64,000 nucleotides of DNA from the NCBI GenBank assembly GCA_018372435.1, contig JAHAJA010000001.1, positions 426,656-490,655 of the forward strand. The letters run 5' to 3'. A program made the position numbers and the translations under genes. How positions within the stretch are numbered: the stretch's first letter is position 1; the number at the start of each line of letters is the position of its first letter. The notes below the pieces were generated by a model. It was not told where the DNA came from. It saw only the letters and a list, made by a program, of their open reading frames with translations, and did not search any database. This DNA is from Clostridiales bacterium. Lineage in GTDB: Bacteria > Bacillota > Clostridia > Lachnospirales > Lachnospiraceae. Positions 43,603 to 52,334 of this stretch are shown here, one piece after another.

Positions 43603-45906
43603 ATGAAGAAAGCAAAGAGGATTATGGCACTTTTATTAGCCACTGTTATGGCGTTACCTGCTATGGGAATGGGAAAGCCAGAAGTGAAAGCTGCAACAAA
43701 GACCGCTTCCCAAGCTTATGTGGAGGCGATGGAACCTGGATATAATCTAGGAAATCAATTTGATGCGGTGAATACGAATCTTGAGGAGGAGGACAAGCAG
43801 GAGTTAGCATGGGGAAATTCTGCTGTAACCAAAGAACAGATTCAATATATAAAGGATCAAGGGTTCAATAGTATTCGAATTCCACTAACTTTATATCGTA
43901 GAATGTCTGGTAAGGGGACGGATGATACTACTACAAAAGATGATTACATTATTGATGAGGCGTTTTTAGATAAATATGCACAAGTTGTAAACTGGGCTTT
44001 GGAATCAGACTTATATGTAATGATTAACGTTCACCATGATTCTTGGATTTGGTTAAACAGTTGGGATGGCAATGTAGAATCAGATGAATATACGATGTTT
44101 GTACGTATATGGGAACAACTTGCTGAGAAATTCAAAAACTACAGTAATAAAGTTTGTTTTGAAACAATCAACGAGCCACAATTTACAACAGATGCAGCAG
44201 AGAAATTACATACTATAAATAATGCTGCTTATCAGGCAATTCGTAATTCTGGTGGAATGAATAGTAGTCGTATGATTATTGTGCCAACCTTAAACACCAA
44301 TGATTCACAAGATCGTTGTGATGCATTATATAACCAGATAACAACTGAATTTAAGCAAAATGGTCAACAAGATACTAACATTATTGCAACTTTCCATTAT
44401 TATTGTGAATGGGTATACAGTGCTAATCTAGGTAAGACTCGATTCGATGAAGTACTATGGAATAATAAAGATGCAGAGGGTAATGAGTATGGTTACACTC
44501 CAAGAATGGCAGTAGATCAGGCATTTGATCGTGTCTATAATACATTTACTAAGAATGGAATTGGAGTAGTATGTGGAGAGTATGGTTTACTTGGACATGA
44601 TAGTCAATATCCTTGTCTTAACAATGGAGAAGAGACCAAATATCTTGAGTACATGAACTATGTAGCCAAAGAAAAAGGTATCGCATTAATGCTATGGGAT
44701 AACGGAAGTAATTTGCGAATGATAGATCGTAACAAATTACAATGGAAAGATAGTGAATTCGAAGCAATCATTAGAGCAAACCTGAAGGGAAGATCATCTT
44801 ATGCTACAGGTCTTGATAATACATATTTAGAAAACGGTAAGGAAGCTGTTGAGATTCCTTTAACTTTAAATGGTAACACATTAGTATCATTAAGTGATGC
44901 AAATGGTACTTTAGTACAAGGAAAAGATTATGAATACGATAGTAAGAATGCAGTAGTAACATTTACTTCTTCTTACCTAAGCAAGGTTCTTGCAGATAAA
45001 GATTATGGAGTATGTGCAGAAGTTACGTTCAAGTTCAGTGGCGGTGCTGATTGGATTCAAAGAATCTCTAAGGTAAAGAAACCAGTATTCAAATCTACTT
45101 TGAAGAGTACAAATAAAGCAATTATTAATGTGGATTTTGGTGGAAATACTCTTGAGAAAGTAACAGCATATCAAGCGGGCGGTAAAGTTGGACCTAACAG
45201 TGAATGGTGGGGCTATCTTCAATATGGTAGTGCTTATGTGCCTGATTATTCAGCAAATGTCATTACTTTCAAGCCAGAATTCTTTAATAATTCTACAGTA
45301 CAAGATGGTAAAATCTTATTAGAATGTACTTTCTATAATGGCGATGTTGTTTACTATGTATTGAATAAGAAGGGCAATGTCATTACAGGATCGAATAAGA
45401 CGAAAGAGATATTTGATTCCATTGTAGCACCATCTGTACCAGAGAATGTTACGTTGTATGCAGGGGAACAAGACCTTAGTGCTTACATGAAAGGTGTTAA
45501 AGGATTCAAAACGGTTGGCTCATGGGCATCTGGCGATGGTTGTTACGTTGATTACGGCAACAACAACAAGATTGTATTCTCAGATAAAGCAGTTAGTGGA
45601 AGTACAATGCTTGGATTTAATCTAGTTCAGTATAATAAAAGTGATTATTTATCTACCAATGTAAGGATTGTTAATGCACCTTCTGTTAGTAAAGTAGAGG
45701 TAGCAAAGGATAAGAAGAAAGCGATTACAGTTAAGAATCTAGACAAGAAAGCAGTAGTTACTTATAAAGTTGCAGATAAGAAAATTGCTACGGTATCAAA
45801 AGATGGAGTGGTTAAAGGAAAGAAAAGTGGTAAGACGACTGTATCTGTAACAGTAGCACAGTATGGTAGAAAAGATACATTCAAGGCAACTATAATTGTG
45901 AAATAG
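43603..45906 (+). CDS. Secreted GH5 endo-beta-glucanase (cellulase) with accessory domains
   Basis: This extracellular enzyme cleaves beta-1,4-glucan or a related glucan. Residues 1-30 are a signal peptide (MKKAKRIMALLLATVMALPA). The GH5 barrel (about 40-400) has GYNLGNQFDAV, SIRIPLTL, VMINVHHDSW, acid/base Glu191 in TINEPQ and nucleophile Glu326 in VCGEYG. An X2-like Ig module (about 415-490), a CBM46-like module (about 500-600; WWGYLQYGSAYVPDYS, ITFKPEFF), a further beta domain (about 605-690) and a C-terminal Big2 domain ending TIIVK follow. The order GH5-X2-CBM46 is known from Bacillus Cel5B-type enzymes. No dockerin. GAAAGGAG is 14 bases before ATG 43603, longer than usual. Confidence 0.88.
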   Translation: MKKAKRIMALLLATVMALPAMGMGKPEVKAATKTASQAYVEAMEPGYNLGNQFDAVNTNLEEEDKQELAWGNSAVTKEQIQYIKDQGFNSIRIPLTLYRRMSGKGTDDTTTKDDYIIDEAFLDKYAQVVNWALESDLYVMINVHHDSWIWLNSWDGNVESDEYTMFVRIWEQLAEKFKNYSNKVCFETINEPQFTTDAAEKLHTINNAAYQAIRNSGGMNSSRMIIVPTLNTNDSQDRCDALYNQITTEFKQNGQQDTNIIATFHYYCEWVYSANLGKTRFDEVLWNNKDAEGNEYGYTPRMAVDQAFDRVYNTFTKNGIGVVCGEYGLLGHDSQYPCLNNGEETKYLEYMNYVAKEKGIALMLWDNGSNLRMIDRNKLQWKDSEFEAIIRANLKGRSSYATGLDNTYLENGKEAVEIPLTLNGNTLVSLSDANGTLVQGKDYEYDSKNAVVTFTSSYLSKVLADKDYGVCAEVTFKFSGGADWIQRISKVKKPVFKSTLKSTNKAIINVDFGGNTLEKVTAYQAGGKVGPNSEWWGYLQYGSAYVPDYSANVITFKPEFFNNSTVQDGKILLECTFYNGDVVYYVLNKKGNVITGSNKTKEIFDSIVAPSVPENVTLYAGEQDLSAYMKGVKGFKTVGSWASGDGCYVDYGNNNKIVFSDKAVSGSTMLGFNLVQYNKSDYLSTNVRIVNAPSVSKVEVAKDKKKAITVKNLDKKAVVTYKVADKKIATVSKDGVVKGKKSGKTTVSVTVAQYGRKDTFKATIIVK

Positions 45907-45995
45907 TTCCCTAATACTTAATAGTATGTAAGAATTCCACATAACCATTTGCATGATTATCTTTTGTATTGCAATTAGTGGAGTACTATTATGTT

Positions 45996-46050
45996 AAAAC
46001 AGGCTTGTTAGTAAATCCTGAAAATAGGATTGATAACAGGCCTGTTTTTT
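45996..46050 (+). terminator. Terminator after the GH5 gene
   Basis: AAACAGGC and GCCTGTTT with inner TGTTA/TAACA and AATCCT/AGGATT pairing form a long nested stem, followed by six T. The rest of the gap to 46212 is AT-rich, with one hairpin (46139-46162) and no clear promoter. Confidence 0.9.
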
Positions 46051-46212
46051 ATGTAAAAAACTTTACGATGAATAATATATAATATATTATTATATTGTTG
46101 ATGTTATTGTAAGCATGTAAAAAAACTGATTCGGTGCGAAGATTTAGTAGAAACTTAATCTTATAGGGTGAGTAAAATGTAGAATAATTCTTAAAGATGA
46201 AAGGAAAAGAAT

Positions 46213-48243
46213 ATGAGTAAAGACAAAGGAAACAAGGGAAACAAAACAATAGGGATAAAAAGTATTAAATTGAAATTAATTTTAGTTATTATTCCTCTTG
46301 TAATAATAGCAACATTTATAATGCTAAGTATTACATATAAAAGATCAAGAGAGATAATCATGGAATATGCTGATCAGCTTGTTCAATCACTAACAATATC
46401 AAATACACATGAGATTGAAAATTGGTCACAGGACATAATATCGGGGCTAAACCAAGTAAAGAATACACTTGATAACATTCAACTAAGCGATGATGAGTTA
46501 ATGGAATATTTGAAGACAACAATGAATAAGAATGAAAGTTACAAAGATGGAGTTTATATTGGATTTTCAGATAATAGATTCTTTGAACCATCAGGTTGGA
46601 TTCCAGATGCAGATTATGTAGTTACAGAGAGAGACTGGTATATTGAAGGACTAAAAAATGAAGAGAAGTTTAATTTCGGAGAGGCTTATCAGGATAAAAA
46701 TACGGGAGAATATATAGTAAGTGCAACTGCAAAATTAAGATCAGTGGAGAATGTTGAGGGTGTAGCATCGGCAGATGTATCATTAAAAACAATTTCTGAA
46801 ATGGTCAGTTCGAAAAGTATATTAAATACAGGGAAATTATTCTTAGTGGATAGTTCTAATAACAAGATTATAGCAATTGGAGATGATAGTCTGATAAATA
46901 CATCATTTACCATGGAGAATCCGAATGAACTAATTCAAACAATTGCGAAAACAGTTAACATAAACGAAAATAGTGTGAAAGAGTTAACTTCTAATGGAAT
47001 TTCGTATTCAGTATGTGTACAAGCTATTAATAAGACACCTTGGAAGCTAATTGGATATGTATCACACGAAGAAGTACTTTCTTCATTGAACGATCTCCAA
47101 AAGATAGTAATAAAACTTTTCATAGTTGCTGTAATATTGATAATTATACTAATAGAAAGAGTCGTACACTTTATCATAAAACCAGTAAAAGAATTAAATC
47201 ATACCATTAAAAGTATTACTGAAGGTGATTTTACTGTAGAAGTAAAGGTTAAGGGAAATGATGAAATAGCAACAATGAGTAGTAGCATGCAAAGATTTAT
47301 TGAGACTATGCATAATACTATTCAAGAGGTTGGAAAAATGTCTGAAAGTCTTGATCACCAGGCGAAAAATAGTAGTCAAGTAGCATTAGAATTATATGAT
47401 TCTGCAGAGACACAGTCAAATGCTATGACAGAATTAAATCAAACAGTGGATGAATTAGCCATGGCTGTATCCGAAGTGGCTGAAAATGCAACAGAATTAT
47501 CTATTGTAGTTACAGAAGCCAGCCAAGATGGGAAGGAAGCAAGCATTAAAATGAAAGATACAGTTGCTATTTCTGAAAAGGGAAAAGCAGATATGGGACA
47601 GGTTTCAGTGGCAATGACAAATTTAAATGATTCGATTGAGCAACTGATTAAATCAGTTGAAGAAGTGGACGAGTCTAGTGAAAAAATAAATAATATTGTA
47701 CTACTGATTGGTGAAATTGCTAACCAGACAAATCTATTGTCTTTAAATGCTGCAATTGAAGCAGCTAGAGCGGGAGAAGCGGGAAAAGGATTTGCAGTAG
47801 TTGCAAGTGAAATAAGAAAACTTGCAGAGACAAGTCAGGAATCAGTAAACAATATTACAGAGTTGACAAGCAATATTGCGAGTTTGGTAAACAATACGAT
47901 TCAAAAAACCCAGGAAAGTGCTGATAATATTAAACATAGTATTGATTTGGTCGGCACTGCGGAGAATACTTTTGAAGATATCTATAATACAGTAAATGAA
48001 ACAAATAATATTGTTCAGAAAATGATGGAAAAAGTAACTAAAGTTGATGAAGTCGCAACTTCAGTGGCTGCAATTACAGAAGAACAATCAGCAGCAGCAG
48101 AAGAAATTCTTGCTACATCTGAAAATTTATCTAATCATGCGAAAAAAGTTACAGAAAATAGTCATACAGTAGATGAAGATGCAGCAAAATTGTTAGAAAC
48201 AGCAGAAAATCTAAATACGAGTATGAAGATGTTTAAAATATAG
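46213..48243 (+). CDS. Methyl-accepting chemotaxis protein with Cache-type sensor
   Basis: This membrane chemoreceptor signals to CheA/CheW and so to the flagella encoded at the start of the window. It has 676 residues: first membrane helix about 18-42, an extracytoplasmic dCache-like domain (about 45-295; PDADYVVTERDWYIEGL and GEAYQDKNTGEYIVSATAKL are typical), second helix about 297-320, HAMP about 322-375, and a long signalling coiled coil with the hairpin tip EIANQTNLLSLNAAIEAARA, then GFAVVASEIRKLAE. The ligand is unknown. The gene is monocistronic, with a terminator on each side. Confidence 0.94.
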   Translation: MSKDKGNKGNKTIGIKSIKLKLILVIIPLVIIATFIMLSITYKRSREIIMEYADQLVQSLTISNTHEIENWSQDIISGLNQVKNTLDNIQLSDDELMEYLKTTMNKNESYKDGVYIGFSDNRFFEPSGWIPDADYVVTERDWYIEGLKNEEKFNFGEAYQDKNTGEYIVSATAKLRSVENVEGVASADVSLKTISEMVSSKSILNTGKLFLVDSSNNKIIAIGDDSLINTSFTMENPNELIQTIAKTVNINENSVKELTSNGISYSVCVQAINKTPWKLIGYVSHEEVLSSLNDLQKIVIKLFIVAVILIIILIERVVHFIIKPVKELNHTIKSITEGDFTVEVKVKGNDEIATMSSSMQRFIETMHNTIQEVGKMSESLDHQAKNSSQVALELYDSAETQSNAMTELNQTVDELAMAVSEVAENATELSIVVTEASQDGKEASIKMKDTVAISEKGKADMGQVSVAMTNLNDSIEQLIKSVEEVDESSEKINNIVLLIGEIANQTNLLSLNAAIEAARAGEAGKGFAVVASEIRKLAETSQESVNNITELTSNIASLVNNTIQKTQESADNIKHSIDLVGTAENTFEDIYNTVNETNNIVQKMMEKVTKVDEVATSVAAITEEQSAAAEEILATSENLSNHAKKVTENSHTVDEDAAKLLETAENLNTSMKMFKI

Positions 48244-48271
48244 TTAAAGATAAGCTTATGAAAATAATCTT

Positions 48272-48335
48272 AAAGAGTTGAATAACAATGTAGGTGTTCT
48301 TATGCATTGGAACTCAACTCTTTAGGATTTTTTGA
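48272..48335 (+). terminator. Terminator after the chemoreceptor gene
   Basis: AAAGAGTTGA (48272-48281) pairs with TCAACTCTTT (48314-48323) around a 32-base loop; AGGATTTTTT follows. Confidence 0.75.
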
Positions 48336-48428
48336 TTTTATGTGAAGGTATTTCTTGTATAGCAGTGCTATTACAAATGAATATAGCTAGATATCGGTAT
48401 TACGAATATTTGATTTTATGCTAGGCCA

Positions 48429-48457
48429 TTGACTTTAGTACACTAATTACTTACAAT
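48429..48457 (+). promoter_or_regulatory. Sigma-A promoter for the methyltransferase/MTHFR gene
   Basis: TTGACT (48429-48434), a 17-base spacer and TACAAT (48452-48457) are one mismatch each from consensus, about 35 bases before the ATG. No S-box or T-box consensus was found in this short leader. Confidence 0.75.
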
Positions 48458-48491
48458 AACAAAATAAAAGTTAGCTAAGGAGGTTCGAAGG

Positions 48492-50366
48492 ATGGAGAAA
48501 ACATTACTTGAGAAATTACAAGAAGGTACGATCATTATGGATGGAGCCATGGGTACCTATTATGCTAAGAAGAACGGGAACTCCAATGAGATGGCAGAGT
48601 GGGCCAATATGAATAATCCAGAGCTTGTGGTTGCTATCCATAAAGAGTATATGGAGGCTGGAGCTACCATAATTCGAACCAACACTTTCGCGGTCAATTC
48701 AGTTGTTCTGGAGATAGATAAGGAAGAGCAAAAAGCACTGATTAAGAAAGGGTATCAATTAGCAAAACAAGCGGTTACAGAATTTAATCAAACTAAGAAC
48801 TCTCCTATCTATATAGCAGCAGATATTGGACCAATTCCAGTACATGCAGAGAGAACGAGAGAAGAAGTGATTAGTGAATATAAGGGAATATGCAGCGTGT
48901 TTTTAGAAGAAGGAGCAGATATCTTCTTGTTTGAAACATTTCCTCAAGTCGACGTGTTAAAAGAGGTTGTATCGTATATCAAAGAGATGAATGCGAATGC
49001 TTGTATTATCACGAATTTCTGTGTCAATAAGAATGGATATACAATGGCTGGTATTCAAGGCAATAAGCTACTGAAAGAAGTTATGAATATGGAAGAAATC
49101 TCTATCTGCGGATTTAACTGCGGTATAGGTTCAGGACATATGTTTCAGTTTTTACAGTCAGTAGAGTTGCCAGTGAATAAAAAGATTGCTGTATTACCTA
49201 ACGCTGGATATCCAGAACAATTGTATACTAGAATGGTATTTAATAATAATATTCGATATTTTACAGACAATATGTGTAGAATAAAACAATTAGGAGTATC
49301 TATTATTGGTGGTTGTTGTGGGACAACACCAGAGTATATAAAAGCGCTCCAAGAAACTTGTTCTAACAACCAAGTTTCTAAAGAACAAGTAAAAGTAAGA
49401 CATAAAGATATTCCTTCGACCACTAACAGTAAGAAAGAGGAGAGAGAAGAAGGCAAGACAACGAAACCTAGGTCTATATTCGAGGAAAATCTAGAAAACA
49501 GAATCAAAGATCAGAGAACATTCATAGAGCGTTTGGAGTCAGGAAAGAAGGTTATTGCAGTTGAACTTGACCCTCCCTATGATAGTAACGATGAGAAGAT
49601 AATGAGCTGCGTAGAGGCTCTTAAGAATACACCAGCGGATATTATCACCATTGCAGATTCACCAATGGGAAGAAGTCGTGTAGATTCCCTGTTAATGAGC
49701 TTAAAGATTGCTGCAAAACATGAAGTTTCTGTTATGCCACATGTTTGTTGTAGAGATAAGAATATGATAGCGATGCGCTCCACATTACTTGGAGCATATG
49801 TGAATGGAATACGCAATCTCCTTGTGGTAACGGGAGATCCAGTGCCCAGTGAGCAACGTTTATCAACAACTAATGTATTTGATTACAATTCCATTCAACT
49901 TATGCAGTTTATTAAGCAGATGAATGAGGAACATTTTTCGGAGGACCCGATTCAATATGGAGGAGCTCTAAATCCAGCACTTGGAAGAGTCGATAAGATT
50001 ATTGAACGAATGGAGCGTAAGATGGAAGCTGGAGCAAAGTATTTTCTAACGCAGCCGATATATGATGAGGAAACAATAGAGAAAATCCATTATATTAAAG
50101 AACATGTTGATACTAAGATTTTATGTGGCATTATGCCATTTGTAAGTTACACGAATGCTAACTTTATTAAAAATGAATTTTCTGGAATTCATGTTCCTGA
50201 CGAAATCGTTTCTAGGTATTCAAAAGATATGATCAAAGAAGAAGCTGAAAAGATTGGAGCCTCTCTTGGTAGGGAGTTAGTGAAGAAACTTGAACCATAT
50301 GCAGATGGGTATTACTTCATGATTCCGTTCAATCGTGTATCTATGTTTGAGAAAATGAATTTATAA
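48492..50366 (+). CDS. Bifunctional homocysteine S-methyltransferase / methylenetetrahydrofolate reductase
   Basis: This fused 624-residue enzyme resembles Bacillus YitJ. Residues 1-290 are a zinc-dependent homocysteine methyltransferase: IIMDGAMGTYYA at the start, zinc ligands Cys210 in GFNCGIGSG and Cys275-Cys276 in GGCCGTTP. A charged linker (about 295-340) leads to a MetF-like flavin barrel (about 350-620; VIAVELDPPYDSNDE, LVVTGDPVPS, GAKYFLTQPIYDEE) that would reduce methylene-THF to methyl-THF. The two halves could supply and use methyl groups for methionine. The Shine-Dalgarno AAGGAGG is well spaced. Confidence 0.92.
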   Translation: MEKTLLEKLQEGTIIMDGAMGTYYAKKNGNSNEMAEWANMNNPELVVAIHKEYMEAGATIIRTNTFAVNSVVLEIDKEEQKALIKKGYQLAKQAVTEFNQTKNSPIYIAADIGPIPVHAERTREEVISEYKGICSVFLEEGADIFLFETFPQVDVLKEVVSYIKEMNANACIITNFCVNKNGYTMAGIQGNKLLKEVMNMEEISICGFNCGIGSGHMFQFLQSVELPVNKKIAVLPNAGYPEQLYTRMVFNNNIRYFTDNMCRIKQLGVSIIGGCCGTTPEYIKALQETCSNNQVSKEQVKVRHKDIPSTTNSKKEEREEGKTTKPRSIFEENLENRIKDQRTFIERLESGKKVIAVELDPPYDSNDEKIMSCVEALKNTPADIITIADSPMGRSRVDSLLMSLKIAAKHEVSVMPHVCCRDKNMIAMRSTLLGAYVNGIRNLLVVTGDPVPSEQRLSTTNVFDYNSIQLMQFIKQMNEEHFSEDPIQYGGALNPALGRVDKIIERMERKMEAGAKYFLTQPIYDEETIEKIHYIKEHVDTKILCGIMPFVSYTNANFIKNEFSGIHVPDEIVSRYSKDMIKEEAEKIGASLGRELVKKLEPYADGYYFMIPFNRVSMFEKMNL

Positions 50367-50558
50367 ATATACAAGTGACTAAGCTAGCCTATTTATGATA
50401 TGATAAATTATTGATAGAACCAAGTTCTAGAGCGGTTACACTAGAATATTAGTTTAGCAGTGTAACAAAACAAAAGCATAGGATAAAACTCTATGGTAAT
50501 CCTATATTATAACCATAAATTATCAACAATTTAGGCTAGAAAGAAAAGGTAGATTATA

Positions 50559-51227
50559 ATGGATGTAAGTATATTTGAGGTAGTGGGACCAATTATGATT
50601 GGTCCGTCAAGTTCCCACACAGCTGGTGCAGCGAAATTAGCACGTATTGCTAGAAATATTGTGAATGAACCATTTAAAAAGGTTACGTTTGGTTTACATG
50701 GTTCGTTTGCAATGACTTATAAAGGGCACGGAACAGATCGTGCGTTAGTTGCGGGAGTTCTTGGACTATATGAGGATGATGAGGCATTAGCAGATTCCTT
50801 CGAATTAGCAAAGCAACAAGGATTAGAATACGAGTTTGACCAAATAAATTTAGAGAATGTTCATGAGAATACAGTAAAGATTTCATTCTTATTAGAAGAT
50901 GGTTCTAGTTATTATGTAATTGGGTCTTCTATTGGTGGTGGTCAGATAGTAATCACTAATATTAATGGCTTTCGAACGGAATTTACGGCTCAGTATAGCA
51001 CGATCGTGATAAATCATTATGATAAAAAAGGAATTATTAGTGAAGTATCTGCGATTTTATCCAATAATTATATTAATATTGCCACCATGCGTCTAAGTCG
51101 TAATGCAAGAGGAGAAGAAGCCTTTTGTATTATTGAAACGGATGACGTGATTCCTCATCATGTGAAGGAATCCATGGAAGAATTAGAAAACATTATTCAA
51201 GTACAAGTTATTAATGTTACTGATTAG
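50559..51227 (+). CDS. sdaAB: L-serine dehydratase, beta subunit
   Basis: This is the iron-sulfur L-serine dehydratase partner subunit (serine to pyruvate and ammonia). The 222-residue protein opens with SIFEVVGPIMIGPSSSHTAG, the substrate-loop motif of the family, has GLHGSFAMTYKGHGTDRALV and SSIGGGQI, and a C-terminal ACT domain (about 148-222; INHYDKKGIISEVSAILSNN) likely to sense an amino acid. It precedes the alpha subunit by 18 bases. The gap upstream holds two hairpins (GTTACACT/AGTGTAAC at 50435-50466 and ATAGGAT/ATCCTAT) but no clear gene. Confidence 0.94.
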   Translation: MDVSIFEVVGPIMIGPSSSHTAGAAKLARIARNIVNEPFKKVTFGLHGSFAMTYKGHGTDRALVAGVLGLYEDDEALADSFELAKQQGLEYEFDQINLENVHENTVKISFLLEDGSSYYVIGSSIGGGQIVITNINGFRTEFTAQYSTIVINHYDKKGIISEVSAILSNNYINIATMRLSRNARGEEAFCIIETDDVIPHHVKESMEELENIIQVQVINVTD

Positions 51228-51245
51228 TAACGGAATGGAGTAAGA

Positions 51246-52118
51246 ATGTATCATAATTTACAAGAGCTTCTTAATATAGCAACAGAACGTGAAGTTCCGC
51301 TATGGAAGATTATATTAGAAAATGAGATGAAACTATCACAGATGACAGAGGACGAGGTATTCACAAACCTAGGTCGTAGGTACAAGGTAATGGAATCCTC
51401 CTCGCATAAGGCTATGAATCAAAACCTACATGTGGAGGGTAGTCTGATTAATGGTTTGGCATATTCTCAAAATCAGTATGCGAAACAAGGAAATACACTA
51501 AGTGGCGAGTTGATTAATCATGTAATGGCATTAGCGTTATCTTCTAGTGAGGTCAATGTAGCTATGGGTAAGATCTGTGCGGCGCCTACAGCGGGATCTT
51601 GTGGGATTTTACCAGCTGTACTCATTGGCGTTAAGGAGGTAAGAAATCTTACTGAGCGAGAGGTGTTACAAGGATTGCTAACGGCTTCAGGTGTTGGAGC
51701 AGTTGTGGTGAAGAATGCAACCGTAGCGGGAGCAGAAGGTGGATGCCAAGCAGAATGCGGTGTTGCTGCAGCTATGGCAGCGGCAGCAGCAGTTGAGATG
51801 GCAGGAGGAAGTGCACAGATGGCTATCCATGCATTCTCACTAGTAATAATCAATGTTATGGGACTTGTATGTGATCCTATAGCAGGCCTTGTACAAGTAC
51901 CATGTGCACAACGCAATGCATCACAAGCCGTGAATGCAATTATATGCGCAGATATGGCTTTAGCAGGTATGACATGTATCGTTCCAGCAGATGAAGTAGT
52001 TGAAGCGATGTATAGAGTAGGAAAGCAGCTTCCATCTGAACTAAGAGAAACTGCTTTAGGTGGGCTTGCAGCTACGTCTACAGCTAAGAATATACAAGAG
52101 AAGATATTTGGTCATTAA
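51246..52118 (+). CDS. sdaAA: L-serine dehydratase, alpha subunit
   Basis: This catalytic subunit has 290 residues and cysteines placed to bind a [4Fe-4S] cluster: CAAPTAGSCGILPAVLIG, CQAECGVAAAMAAAAAVEMA and CDPIAGLVQVPCAQRNA. The cluster activates serine directly, without PLP, so the enzyme is oxygen-sensitive and suits an anaerobe. It forms a two-subunit enzyme with the preceding gene. Together with the flanking one-carbon genes it suggests coordinated use of serine for pyruvate and C1 units. The start ATG follows GGAG with normal spacing. Confidence 0.94.
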   Translation: MYHNLQELLNIATEREVPLWKIILENEMKLSQMTEDEVFTNLGRRYKVMESSSHKAMNQNLHVEGSLINGLAYSQNQYAKQGNTLSGELINHVMALALSSSEVNVAMGKICAAPTAGSCGILPAVLIGVKEVRNLTEREVLQGLLTASGVGAVVVKNATVAGAEGGCQAECGVAAAMAAAAAVEMAGGSAQMAIHAFSLVIINVMGLVCDPIAGLVQVPCAQRNASQAVNAIICADMALAGMTCIVPADEVVEAMYRVGKQLPSELRETALGGLAATSTAKNIQEKIFGH

Positions 52119-52169
52119 CTGTACGATATATAAATCTATAGACAATTGTGAAACTCTAAAGATATTTGC

Positions 52170-52272
52170 AGCTTCTTGGCTGGTGTATTATAACTTAAGA
52201 AACGATAGCGCAACACTTATAGTACTTAGGTGTGAAGTGTGTTTGGTGTTATAGTACGTTAGTCAAGAAGCT
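52170..52272 (+). promoter_or_regulatory. Possible structured leader upstream of metH
   Basis: AGCTTCTTG (52170-52178) can pair with CAAGAAGCT (52264-52272), enclosing 85 bases. Inside are CACTTA/TAGGTG pairing and near-repeats of the type GGTGT-x-ATA (52182 and 52245 regions) and TATAGTAC (twice). This does not match any SAM, cobalamin or T-box consensus I know. It may be a terminator-like or regulatory RNA for metH, or simply the sdaAA terminator with a long loop. Confidence 0.35.
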
Positions 52273-52334
52273 TTAAAAACATAAATTGAGTTTCGCGAAC
52301 ATCGAATGAGATATTATTCAAGGGAGGATATAGT

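Noticed and set aside
48358..48491. SAM (S-box) or T-box riboswitch before the methyltransferase/MTHFR gene
   Set aside because: The promoter lies only about 35 bases before the ATG, and no S-box or T-box consensus is present.
51518..51916. 132-codon minus-strand ORF opposite sdaAA
   Set aside because: Ala/Thr/Pro-rich shadow of the Ala/Gly-rich serine dehydratase core; no start signals.
52060..52254. 64-codon ORF overlapping the end of sdaAA and the metH leader
   Set aside because: It overlaps the conserved sdaAA C-terminus in another frame and has no Shine-Dalgarno.
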